A program made the position numbers and the translations under genes. The notes under the pieces were generated by a model. That model had not been told where the DNA came from and searched no databases. It worked only from the letters and a program-made list of their open reading frames with translations. Below are positions 22,660-31,055 of a stretch of 64,000 bases of DNA, piece after piece (within the stretch, counting starts at the first letter, position 1; every line of letters starts with the position of its first letter). This stretch comes from JACVRW01 sp963771715. Its GTDB lineage: Bacteria > Actinomycetota > Thermoleophilia > Solirubrobacterales > Thermoleophilaceae. Location: NCBI GenBank assembly GCA_963771715.1, contig CAVYUQ010000012.1, forward strand, positions 1 to 64,000. The letters run 5' to 3'.

Positions 22660-24263
22660 CGCGGCCGTCGTGGAAGCGCGTGACCTCGAAGTCGCGGAAG
22701 GTGAACTTCACGGGCACCACCGGGTGGTAGCTGTGCGGGTCGTCCTCGAGCTCCTGCCGCCAGCGCTTGCCGGCGCAGCGGAGGAACACGCGATCGTTGA
22801 GCGAGTCGTTGCGGGCGACGCCCACGCACACCCAGTCGGGGGCGTCGTTGTCGTTGCGGTAGTAGGCCGAGAAGTAGGGCCCCCGGCGCTCGAGGCGCAG
22901 GCGGGCCGACAGCGCGGTGCCGTCCCCGACCGGCCGCCCGTACCAGTTGTTGTCGTAGTCGGTGCCCGAGTTCGAGTTGATCCGGTAGCCGTCGTCCTCG
23001 TCGTGCTCCACGCCCGCGAACGGGGGCGCGCCGTGCGGGTCGAAGAAGTTCGACTTGTCGCGCGAGCCCGGGAACGAAGCGGCCGCCGTCCTCGCGCACC
23101 GGCTTCTTGTGGGCCGCGGGCGGCACGTTCACAGCGGCCATCTCGAGCGTCGTGGCCTGCCCCACGCGGCTCGTCTCGTAGGAGACCTCGGCCGCGAAGT
23201 CGCCCTCGATGCCGTCCACGTAGCCCACGCCGCCGCCCGAGTAGAAGGGCCAGGCCTTGAGTGCGTACCAGACGCCCTCCTCCAGCTCCGAGTCGCCCTT
23301 CAGCTTGCCGTCGTACTCGGCGATGTCCACGTGCACCCCGTCGTCCTGGGTCACGTAGGCGTATTTGTTCGCCTTCGCGTAGCCCAGCGAGAAGCGGCGC
23401 GCGTTCGTCTCGGTGCCGGCGAAGCTCTCACTCACCAGCGGCTGCGCCGGACGCACGAACGGCGCCACGTCGAACATGGAGTCGGTGGCGAGCGACCACA
23501 CGAAGGGGTGCTCGCGCAGCGCCTCGTACTCCTCGCGCGTGAAGACCGCCGGGTCGCGATAGAGGTAGACGATCGCGCCCACGCTCAGCCCGCGGTCGCG
23601 GTGCAGCTTCTCTAGCCGCTTGCCCGCGTCGGTGAGCTGGCCGCCGTCCCCGAGGATCTCGCCTAGCTCGATCACCACGCCGTCGGCGCCCAGCTCCTCC
23701 ATCAGCGTCAGCAGGTCGGCGGCCGGAATCTCCCAGTCGAACGCCGCCACGCGCACGCCGGGGAGCTGCTCGCGCGCGAGCCGCAGGTTGTCGGGATCCT
23801 TCGAGTAGAGGATCACCTCGTCGGTCTTGAACTGCTCCCGGATTGCGTCGCAGGTCTTCTTTACGAACTCCTCGCGCCGGCCGGTCTCGAGCGACGAGTC
23901 GTGCTTCATCTCGACCACCTTCGGCACGTCGGCCGGCAGCTCGCCGAGGAGGTGCGGGAAGGTCTCGATCTGGTCGCCCGGCTTTTCGGGCCGGCGGTAG
24001 TGGAACTCCGCCGCGCCGCGCGGCCGGAAGGTCTCCCCCACGTCGAGCTTGCGAAGGTCAGCGAGGTCGGTGTCGATGATCGAGTGGTTCGTACCGGCCA
24101 CGCGCTCGGTGGTCGGGTCATGGGAGACCACGAGCCGACCGTCCTTGGTGAGCTGCACGTCGAGCTCGAGCGCCCCCGCCCCGGCCGTGTAGGCGGACAC
24201 CAGCGAGGTGCGCGTGTTCTCCGGCGCGTGCAGGCGGTTGCCGCGGTGGGCCAGGACTCTCAT
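22640..24263 (-). CDS. Cytoplasmic glycerophosphodiester phosphodiesterase with extra C-terminal domain, one frameshift
   Basis: The N-terminal 250 residues are a GDPD TIM barrel: VLAHRGNRLHAPENT (His-Arg and Glu-Asn-Thr catalytic residues), ALELDVQLTKDGRLVVSHDP (Glu-x-Asp and His) and VVEMKHDSS. No signal peptide is present, though many GDPDs are secreted. After a linker a beta-rich region follows (ANKYAYVTQDDGVHVDIAEY). The frame then breaks near 23060 at CCCGGG; the other frame continues naturally (SRDKSNFFDPHGAPPFAGVE, YFSAYYRNDNDAPDWVCVGV) to the stop at 22640. That part looks like a jelly-roll or lectin-like domain. Start ATG 24263 overlaps the subtilase stop (ATGA). Substrate unknown; the extra domain is unusual for a GDPD. 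Confidence 0.75.
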
Positions 24264-26551
24264 GAGCTCAGCCCGCCCTCGAGCTCGCCAACCACGCAGA
24301 GCGCGTAGCCCTGCGGCGGCTTGGGCGTGTTCTCCGCGATCACGTTCAGCACGTACTCGCCGGCGGCGGGCTTGTCGAGCACGATCTGCTCGACGTTGTT
24401 GCGCTTGTCGAGGGCCGGCGGACGCTCCTTCGAATCCTTCAGGTAGCGCTCGAGCAGCTCGTCCGCCTTGCGGCGGGCCACCCGGTGCTCCGCGTTCCCG
24501 TACACCGGCGTGCCGGCGGGCGGAGTGAGCTTGAGATGCAGGTTGTTCTGGACCCCGTCGCTTGGCCAGTCGGTCCAGGCGAGCACCAGGCGCAGCGAGC
24601 CCGCTCCGCTGTCGCTGACCGTAAACCGGTAGGTCTGCTGCGCCAGCACCGAGCCCCGGCTCGCCAGTGCCTTCGGGGAGTCCTGCCGCACATCGTCGTA
24701 CTCGAGCCTGCGGCCCGCGGGCGCCCCGTCGTGGGGAAGCACGTTGCTCAGGTCGACCCGTCCGAAGCCCTGGTCGAAGTCCGGGTAGCCGATCTCCTCG
24801 CGCAGCTCCTCAGGCAAATCGCGCGACTTGATGCGCCGGGCCGAGGCGATCAGGATCGCCTTCAGGAGTGCGGCGGACGGGTTGGCGAGCCCGCGCTCCT
24901 CACGCAGGTACTCCCGCAGGACGGCGGCGCAGCCGGCCACCACCGGAGCGGCCATGCTCGTGCCGCCGAGGTAGCCGTAGGCGCCGTTCACCGCTCCGCC
25001 GTTCGGCACGTCGAGGAAGCTGATCCGCGCGCCCTCGGCGCGTGGAGCGAGGATGTACGTCCCGGGCGCGAGGACGTCCGGCTTGACGGCCTCCGAGTCG
25101 GTGGGGCCGCGGCTGCTCAGCGCGGCAGGGCAGTCCGGGTCGCCGGACATGCGCTCGTCCGAGCACGGGGGTATCGGGAAGTTCTTCTTGTTGTACGCGC
25201 CCCAGGTGAGGTCGATGTCGGGGCGGTCGGTGATGCTCGCTCCCACCGTCAGGGCGTTCTTCGAGCTGGCCGGCGATCCAACGGTGTGGAAGCCCACCCA
25301 GCCCTCAGGGGCCACGCCGGAGTTCCCGGCCGCAATCACGACGAGAACCTCCGGGTTGGCCCACACGAACTCGTCGAGAGCCAGGCTGCCGAAGTCGTAG
25401 TGACCGGCGAAGTTCGTGCCCACGCTGAGGTTCACGATGTGCGCGCCCGTCGCCACCGCACGCTCGAGCAGCTCCGCCCAGTTGGCGGGGATCAGCGGCA
25501 CGCCATCGGGGCCGACGAATCCCACGATGGCGAGCTTTGCCCCAGGCGCGATGCCCTTGTTCTCGCCACCGGACGCCGCCCCGGTGCCGGCCACGATCCC
25601 CGCCACGTGGGTCCCGTGCCCGATCGTGTCCTCCTTGCTGCCGCCCTCCACGTTGTCGAGCGACGCGATCTGGCCGTTGAAGTCCTCGTGCCCGTTGTCG
25701 ATCCCGCTGTCGAAGACGGCGACCACCTCGCCCGCGCCGGTCCATTTCAGGCCCTCCACCCCGACGAGCGGCCGCGCGTGGCCCGTGAGCAGGCTGGGCG
25801 ACTCGTAGAGGTCGAGCCGGCGCATGCTGCGGATGCGCGCGACGTTCGCGATTAGCTCGCGGTCGAGGGGCGCCTCGAAGCGGACGAACAGGTAGGAGGC
25901 CTCGCTCACGGCTATCCCGAGCTCCTGCAATCGCTCCACGACGGCGTCGCGGTCGGCGATGCGGTGCAGGACGAGGTCGAACGTCCGGCGCTCGCCCGCG
26001 AATTCGTCGAGCTCGCGCACGAGGCGCGGGGTGAGCTTCTCTTCGAGGCCGTATCGCTCCACGGCGCGCACCCCCGGCGTGTCGCGCACCTTCGCGTACT
26101 GCTCGCGTGTGAGCCGGGTCCGGTACGAGTCCGGCGGCTCGAAGGCGGCCAGGTCGACGCCGTAGCCGACGAAGGCGGAGCGCTGCTCCTCCGTGATCGG
26201 ACCCTCCAGGCGGATGTGGTAGAAGGCCACGTCGGGCGCGTCCTCGGGCTCGGGCTCGCGCACAAGCGGCCTGTCGCGCCGGAGTCCCTTCAGCCGCGGG
26301 TCGTCGGCGGCCACGTGTCCCTGGCGACCCATCGGCGTGGGCGGGCCGACCGGTCCGCCCCCGTTCGAGTTGATCGGGTCGACGATGATGCCGCGGTCGG
26401 CAAGGGCCTGCACGCCGTCGGCGTCGAGCCAGCCCTGCACGACTCCCTTGTAGGTGGCGTGGCCCTCGCGCACGAACTTCTCGGCGAGCTTGCGCTCCTC
26501 GTCGTTCGTCACGTAGACGGCGGCGTGCAGGTCCTCAGCCACCGTAGGCAT
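24260..26551 (-). CDS. Leaderless subtilisin-family serine protease (S8) with tandem prodomain-like segments
   Basis: The catalytic triad is complete: Asp in VVAVFDSGIDNGH (about residue 283), His in GHGTHVAGI (about 311), Ser in GGTSMAAPVVAG (about 533), with oxyanion Asn in VVIAAGNSGVA. The first 250 residues lack a signal peptide and contain two or three stretches that resemble inhibitor-I9 prodomains (VAFYHIRLEGPITEEQR, TFDLVLHRIADRDAVVERLQ), each ending in a strand pattern before the catalytic domain. A C-terminal beta domain (LRLVLAWTDWPSD) resembles the P/CBM-like domain of cyanobactin and kexin-like subtilases. It thus appears to be an intracellular protease. Start ATG 26551 overlaps the previous stop by 17 bases; GTG 26542 is possible. 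Confidence 0.85.
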   Translation of the reverse strand: MPTVAEDLHAAVYVTNDEERKLAEKFVREGHATYKGVVQGWLDADGVQALADRGIIVDPINSNGGGPVGPPTPMGRQGHVAADDPRLKGLRRDRPLVREPEPEDAPDVAFYHIRLEGPITEEQRSAFVGYGVDLAAFEPPDSYRTRLTREQYAKVRDTPGVRAVERYGLEEKLTPRLVRELDEFAGERRTFDLVLHRIADRDAVVERLQELGIAVSEASYLFVRFEAPLDRELIANVARIRSMRRLDLYESPSLLTGHARPLVGVEGLKWTGAGEVVAVFDSGIDNGHEDFNGQIASLDNVEGGSKEDTIGHGTHVAGIVAGTGAASGGENKGIAPGAKLAIVGFVGPDGVPLIPANWAELLERAVATGAHIVNLSVGTNFAGHYDFGSLALDEFVWANPEVLVVIAAGNSGVAPEGWVGFHTVGSPASSKNALTVGASITDRPDIDLTWGAYNKKNFPIPPCSDERMSGDPDCPAALSSRGPTDSEAVKPDVLAPGTYILAPRAEGARISFLDVPNGGAVNGAYGYLGGTSMAAPVVAGCAAVLREYLREERGLANPSAALLKAILIASARRIKSRDLPEELREEIGYPDFDQGFGRVDLSNVLPHDGAPAGRRLEYDDVRQDSPKALASRGSVLAQQTYRFTVSDSGAGSLRLVLAWTDWPSDGVQNNLHLKLTPPAGTPVYGNAEHRVARRKADELLERYLKDSKERPPALDKRNNVEQIVLDKPAAGEYVLNVIAENTPKPPQGYALCVVGELEGGLSS

Positions 26552-28541
26552 CCTTCAGCGTCTTCTTGAGCTCGTCGGAGATGTTCGGCTGCTTGTCCAC
26601 GAGCTCCCAGTAGCCGTCCGAGCCGACCTCCGGCGCGTCGAGCGGCACCGACTTCGGCATCTCGACGTCCGCCAGGAGCGAGGCGTCCATGCCCGCCTGC
26701 TCCTCCTCCGAGGGCTCGTACTCGTTGTCGAGCTCCACGGTGAAGGTCTCGAGCTCCATGCCGCCCGCGAGCAGCGCCGCCTCCTTGTCCTCCGCCTCGG
26801 CCACGCGTGCGGGGAGGTCCGCCATTCCCTCCGTGAGCACCTCCACCGCGCGCGCGAACGAGATGTCGTTCACCGGCGAGTTGGTCGCGTGAAGGTCGAA
26901 CGCCTTGGTGTCGCCGTTCACGCTGTAGTCCTCCAGCGGGTAGTCGGGCGCGCTGTGCAGCTGCTCCATCAGCTTGCGCTCGCCGTAGCGCGGGATGCCG
27001 TGGATCGTGACCAGGTCCACGTCGCGCTCGGTGGCCGCGATCAGGTGGTCCCAGGGGTCGCCGTTGGTCCCGCGGATCACGAGCAGGTCGGCCATCGAGC
27101 CCGGAGTAATGTGCCCGAGGTACTGCTCCCAGTGCGGGAGCGCCGCCGCGCCGGCCGTGACGGAGCGCACGAGGTCCTCGCTCGTGAAGTCGGCCCCCTG
27201 GTCCTCGACGGCGTGCTTCGCCACCTTCAGCTCCTGGAGCAGGTTCTTGCTGCCGGTGGGCGCCCAGTCGCAGCCGAGGCCGAAGGTCACGCCTGACTTG
27301 CGCAGCGCCTTCAGGTCCACCGTCTTGCCGTAGAGCAGCTGGTTGCTGAACGGCGACCAGACCACCGTGGCGCCGCGGCTGGCGAGCAGCGAGAGGTCGT
27401 CGGCGCTCAGCCCGAGCGCGTGGATGCCCACCAGATTCGGGCCGATCAGGTTGCGGTCGCTCAGGTTCGCGAAGTGCTGGCGGCTCTTGTCGTCGATGCC
27501 CTCGGACAGGTGGTAGAAGCAGACCATCTTGTCGAGCGTGCGCTTGAACGACTCGAACTCCGACGGGTCGCCGCCCTTGCGCAGCTTCAGGTCCGGCACG
27601 TGGCTGGTGGCGTCCGGCAGGCGCTTGTCGCCGGTCTGCTCCACGTTGCGCATCACGCCGTCGTAGAGGCCCCAGCCGCCGTTCACCTGCGTCTTGATCC
27701 CCTGGCCGGTGGTGGTGCCGCCGATCAGGGCCTTGGCCTCCACGTAGCGCACGAGGTAGCGCGCCGTCCGATACGAGCCGGCGATCGCCTTCACCGGCTT
27801 GCTCACCTCCGCCGAGTAGAGCGGAGTGCCCCACTGGCTGCGGTTGTCGTAGCGCTTCGGCAGCGGCCAGAGCGGGCGGATGTTGTAGGCGAAGTGGTTG
27901 TGGAGGTCGATCAGGCCCGGGTAGATCGTGCCGCCGGTGTCGATGGTCTTGGCATCGGCGTACTTGGCAGGGAGCTCTTCCCCGTCCTTTACGACGGCTG
28001 CAATCAATCCCTTGTCGATTACAACCTGAGCGTTGTCGAATTTCTGGCCGGGGGCATCCATTGGTATGACGCGGCCACGGAGGATGTAGGTGGGTCCGCG
28101 GTCTGCTTCGATCTCGCCTGCGAGGAGCTCTGCTACGGGTTCTGCTGCGGGTGCAGCGGGTTGCTCCACGACTCCGCCCACGTTCACGGCCCGCATCCCC
28201 GCCGCGGCGGCCGCCACCAGCAGCCCCGGGTTGGCGCTCACGTAGACGCACTCCTCGATGGGTGTCTCCGCCAGCGCCGCCGCCACGGCGAAGGTGCGCC
28301 GATCCGGCAGGCTCACGGGCAGGTTCGACCCCATCACGAGCAGCTCCGGGTCGAACGACGAGAACAGCCCGACCTGCTCGAGGATGCCCTTCACGTCGCG
28401 CGCGCTCTTGAAGTTCTCCGCGTTGCAGAGCACGCCGAGCCGCTCGCCCGGCAGCATCCAGGAGGCCGCCTCCGGACGCGCCGCGTAGCCCTGCTCGGTG
28501 CGCAGCACGAGCGTCCCGAGGAGGTCGAAGAAGATCGTCAT
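26535..28541 (-). CDS. Fusion of a HAD-like domain to an amidohydrolase
   Basis: Residues 1-120 (from ATG 28541, MTIFFDLLGTLVLR) are HAD-like: FFDLLGTL, with the second Asp of DxD replaced by Leu, LGVLCNAENFKS for motif 2, and EECVYVSANPGLLVAAAAAG for motif 4. This suggests a catalytically impaired HAD. From about 150 a full metal-dependent amidohydrolase follows: GGTIYPGLIDLHNHF (HxH), GIHALGL (His), GLGCDWAPTGSKN (Asp), ITPGSMADLLVIRG (closing beta-sandwich). It resembles the TrzN/ATZ-like chlorohydrolase and guanine deaminase group. A C-terminal acidic region follows. The start overlaps the preceding gene as ATGA. The earlier in-frame start at 28589 would overlap more and looks unlikely. 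The fusion is unusual, and substrate is unknown. Confidence 0.8.
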   Translation of the reverse strand: MTIFFDLLGTLVLRTEQGYAARPEAASWMLPGERLGVLCNAENFKSARDVKGILEQVGLFSSFDPELLVMGSNLPVSLPDRRTFAVAAALAETPIEECVYVSANPGLLVAAAAAGMRAVNVGGVVEQPAAPAAEPVAELLAGEIEADRGPTYILRGRVIPMDAPGQKFDNAQVVIDKGLIAAVVKDGEELPAKYADAKTIDTGGTIYPGLIDLHNHFAYNIRPLWPLPKRYDNRSQWGTPLYSAEVSKPVKAIAGSYRTARYLVRYVEAKALIGGTTTGQGIKTQVNGGWGLYDGVMRNVEQTGDKRLPDATSHVPDLKLRKGGDPSEFESFKRTLDKMVCFYHLSEGIDDKSRQHFANLSDRNLIGPNLVGIHALGLSADDLSLLASRGATVVWSPFSNQLLYGKTVDLKALRKSGVTFGLGCDWAPTGSKNLLQELKVAKHAVEDQGADFTSEDLVRSVTAGAAALPHWEQYLGHITPGSMADLLVIRGTNGDPWDHLIAATERDVDLVTIHGIPRYGERKLMEQLHSAPDYPLEDYSVNGDTKAFDLHATNSPVNDISFARAVEVLTEGMADLPARVAEAEDKEAALLAGGMELETFTVELDNEYEPSEEEQAGMDASLLADVEMPKSVPLDAPEVGSDGYWELVDKQPNISDELKKTLKDAYGG

Positions 28542-29848
28542 GCGGCCTCGTCCGGTGAGGGCTCGTCCAGGTCGTCGGTGGCCGCCCACGCCTGCGCGAC
28601 CGGCGGCGCGCTCTCCACCACTCCCGCGAGGAGCTCGGCCTGGAGGGCCTTCTCCTGCTGGAGCTGCGTCACGGGCGACCCGGCCGTGAGCGTCGGCGCC
28701 TCGGAGAGCGGCTCGAGCTCCTCCACGTATTCACACGGGCCGATCTCGAGCATCGGGCAGAACACGCACGCGCCGGCCGGCCGCGCGAGGTGGCCGGTGT
28801 CCGCGTTGAAGCTGATGCGCCCGGCGTTGGCCTCCTCCACCAGCTGCGCGATCACCCGCTCGCGGGCCGGACCGAACTCCTCCGGGTTGCCCGTGATGTG
28901 CGGCGAGTAGATCACCCTCGCGTCGATCGAGCGCCCGTCGGGCAGGTCGCCGTAGCGCAGCCGCACCTCGCGCTTCATCAGCTCCTCGAGGCTCTCGCGC
29001 GGCTCGGGCTTGCCGGCGGAGAAGCGGTCGCGCACCTCCTCGTTGAAGGCGTTGGCCGTGCTCTGGCTGAAGATCAGGAGCACCGGCGGCAGGCTCTGGA
29101 AGAGCTGTCGCAGGAAGTACCTGCGCTCGCGCAGGCACTCGCTCACGATGCCCGCCCGCTCGTCCTCCGTCATCGGCGGCAGCGCGGGGTCCTTCGGGTC
29201 CGGCTTCGTCGTCCACTTCGCCGACGGGCTCGCCACCATGTTGCCGTAGGCGAGGTCCTCGCCAACCGCAAGCTTCTCCTTCGGCCAGCCCATCGCGTCG
29301 GCCAGCCCCTCGAGCAGGTCCTGGTAGCCGTCGTACATCTTCTGGCGCGCCAGGCTCACCTCGACCACGCGGTTGCCGCCCGCGTCCTTCGGGATGTCGA
29401 GCTCGAAGTCGGAGAACGGCGTGTCGTGGTCGCCGCCGCCGAAGCGCTGGTAGTCCGCCGCGCTCAGCTCGAGCTTCGCGTGTGCGCGGTAGCGGAAGTA
29501 GTGCGCGTACTGGCGGTAGTCGTCGAACAGCGGGTTCAGCGCGCCGCGGTGGTATGGCCACCAGCCGGGCAGGTTCGGGTTGATCCCCACCGCCATCAGC
29601 GGCGCCTTGCGGCAGCCGCTCAGGAGCTCCGGCACGAGCGGCGCGCGCCCCACGTAGCGCGTTCGGTGCACGATGCCCGGCCCGGGCGCCGGCACGTCCT
29701 CGGTGTAGTCGTAGCTGTGGTAGGTGCCCCACTTGCGGAAGTAGCTGCACGGGTGCGGCTTCTTCCCAGGCTCCTGCGCGATCCGCACCGCCTGGCACGA
29801 CATCACCTCGTAGGCCAGCTCCACCTCCACCGGTAGTCGGGTCTCCAC
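28538..29848 (-). CDS. Cys-rich protein of unknown function, possibly with uracil-DNA-glycosylase-like fold
   Basis: The 436-residue protein has a strand-loop MAVGINPNLPGWWPYH that recalls the G-x-N-P-G first motif of the UDG superfamily, a strand PPVLLIFSQSTANAFN, and a late VIYSPHITGNPEEF that could correspond to the second, His-containing motif. Cysteines in KPHPCSYFRKW near the N-terminus and the cluster CVFCPMLEIGPCEY near the C-terminus could bind an Fe-S cluster or zinc, as in family 4/5 UDGs. These likenesses are read by eye and are tentative. Gene context (a phosphorylase-fold and an amidohydrolase on either side) would fit nucleobase chemistry. The start at 29848 lies 10 bases after the phosphorylase stop. 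Confidence 0.6.
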   Translation of the reverse strand: METRLPVEVELAYEVMSCQAVRIAQEPGKKPHPCSYFRKWGTYHSYDYTEDVPAPGPGIVHRTRYVGRAPLVPELLSGCRKAPLMAVGINPNLPGWWPYHRGALNPLFDDYRQYAHYFRYRAHAKLELSAADYQRFGGGDHDTPFSDFELDIPKDAGGNRVVEVSLARQKMYDGYQDLLEGLADAMGWPKEKLAVGEDLAYGNMVASPSAKWTTKPDPKDPALPPMTEDERAGIVSECLRERRYFLRQLFQSLPPVLLIFSQSTANAFNEEVRDRFSAGKPEPRESLEELMKREVRLRYGDLPDGRSIDARVIYSPHITGNPEEFGPARERVIAQLVEEANAGRISFNADTGHLARPAGACVFCPMLEIGPCEYVEELEPLSEAPTLTAGSPVTQLQQEKALQAELLAGVVESAPPVAQAWAATDDLDEPSPDEAA

Positions 29849-29858
29849 CGGCGGGGCC

Positions 29859-31055
29859 TCAGCTCTCCTCGAGGCCGGCGATGATCGCCCACGTGGCCAG
29901 CGCGCCCATCACGCTGGTCCAGTAGCCGTAGGCCTCGTAGTACCAGACGGCCCAGTGCGCCTGCATGTCGAGCTTGCGCGGCTTGGTCGGCAGGTCCCCG
30001 TTGATCATCGGGTCGGAGAGGTTGCGCACGATCGCCCAGTTGGGAGCGGCGTCGCCGAGCTCGTCGGCCACGAGACCGAGCACGGCGTCCCCCATCTCGA
30101 CCGCGCAGCCCTCGGTCCAGAGGTTGTTGGCCGACGTGCCGAACTCGAAGAAGTCGGTGGTCAGGATCGGGTGGAACTCGGGCATGTCCGTGCCGTCGTC
30201 CACGTGGATCGAGGGCGCGTTCGGCGGCTCGCTCTTGAGCGGCGGGCCGTCGAATGCGTAGCGCTTGGTCGGCGGCGCGAACTCCGGCTCCCGGAGCTCC
30301 TCCGCGTGGCGCGCCATCAGCTCCTCGGCGTCCTTGAAGTGCTTCGTCGGGATCTGCCAGTCGCTCGTGTAGACCTTCCCGGCGAACGGCTCCTTCGCGA
30401 ACTCGTCCGAGAGCCGGAACTTCGCCCCGCGCGTGACCACGACGTCGCCGAGGTCGTGCTCGTGCTTCACGCCGCCGCTCGTGCCGACGGTGAGGATCAG
30501 GCTCGGCTTGGCCTCCTCGATGATCTGCCGGAACAGGTCCTTCACCGGCAGCGTGGCGGTGCCGTCCCCGGTGGCGATCCCGTCCTGGTTCAGGTGCAGC
30601 TCGGACTTCATGCACAGGACCGTCTTGTCGCCGATCTTGGTCGGGAAGTAGCTCGCCATCCGCTGCGCCTTGCGCGCCGGCGCGTCGTCGCGGATCTGCG
30701 GCAGGTACCTGTCCTCGTACTGGTGCGTGTAGCGGTACCAGTGCGTGCGCGGGTGCCCCGGCGTGAGCACGTCGGCCAGGGCGTTCAGCTCGGCCACGGT
30801 CCAGGTGACCACCACCACGTCAGCCGGCGGCAGCGGCGCGCTCCGGTCGGGGGCGGGGTCGATCGGCTGCGGCTCGGGAGCCAGCCCGTCCGGGAACGGG
30901 ATCGAGAGGGCCGCGAGCAGGCCGGCCTCCTGGTCGATCACCGGCTCGAGCTCGAGGTCGATCGCCTCCGTGCCCGAGTCGAGCAGCAGCCGCGCGATCT
31001 CCTTGCGCTCGTTGACGTTGACGGGTGGGGTGCTCGCGGCTCCGGTGGCGGTCAC
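29859..31055 (-). CDS. Nucleoside-phosphorylase-fold (PNP/UDP, MTAN-like) protein
   Basis: Start GTG 31055 overlaps the GMC oxidoreductase stop as GTGA, giving 398 residues. The phosphorylase fold shows as LILTVGTSGGVKHEHDLGDV (the GT-x-G-G ... L-G-D-V signature), CAVEMGDAVLGLVADEL where the family has the substrate-binding E-M-E-x-A, and WAIVRNLSDP where it has V-R-x-x-S-D. The first 90 residues and a long insert (about 230-330) are not part of the usual enzyme, so it is about 150 residues longer than PNP or MTAN. This fold cleaves N-glycosidic bonds of nucleosides and also occurs as an effector or sensor domain in STAND-type conflict systems. Because E-M-E is E-M-G here, the activity may be altered. 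Confidence 0.75.
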   Translation of the reverse strand: MTATGAASTPPVNVNERKEIARLLLDSGTEAIDLELEPVIDQEAGLLAALSIPFPDGLAPEPQPIDPAPDRSAPLPPADVVVVTWTVAELNALADVLTPGHPRTHWYRYTHQYEDRYLPQIRDDAPARKAQRMASYFPTKIGDKTVLCMKSELHLNQDGIATGDGTATLPVKDLFRQIIEEAKPSLILTVGTSGGVKHEHDLGDVVVTRGAKFRLSDEFAKEPFAGKVYTSDWQIPTKHFKDAEELMARHAEELREPEFAPPTKRYAFDGPPLKSEPPNAPSIHVDDGTDMPEFHPILTTDFFEFGTSANNLWTEGCAVEMGDAVLGLVADELGDAAPNWAIVRNLSDPMINGDLPTKPRKLDMQAHWAVWYYEAYGYWTSVMGALATWAIIAGLEES

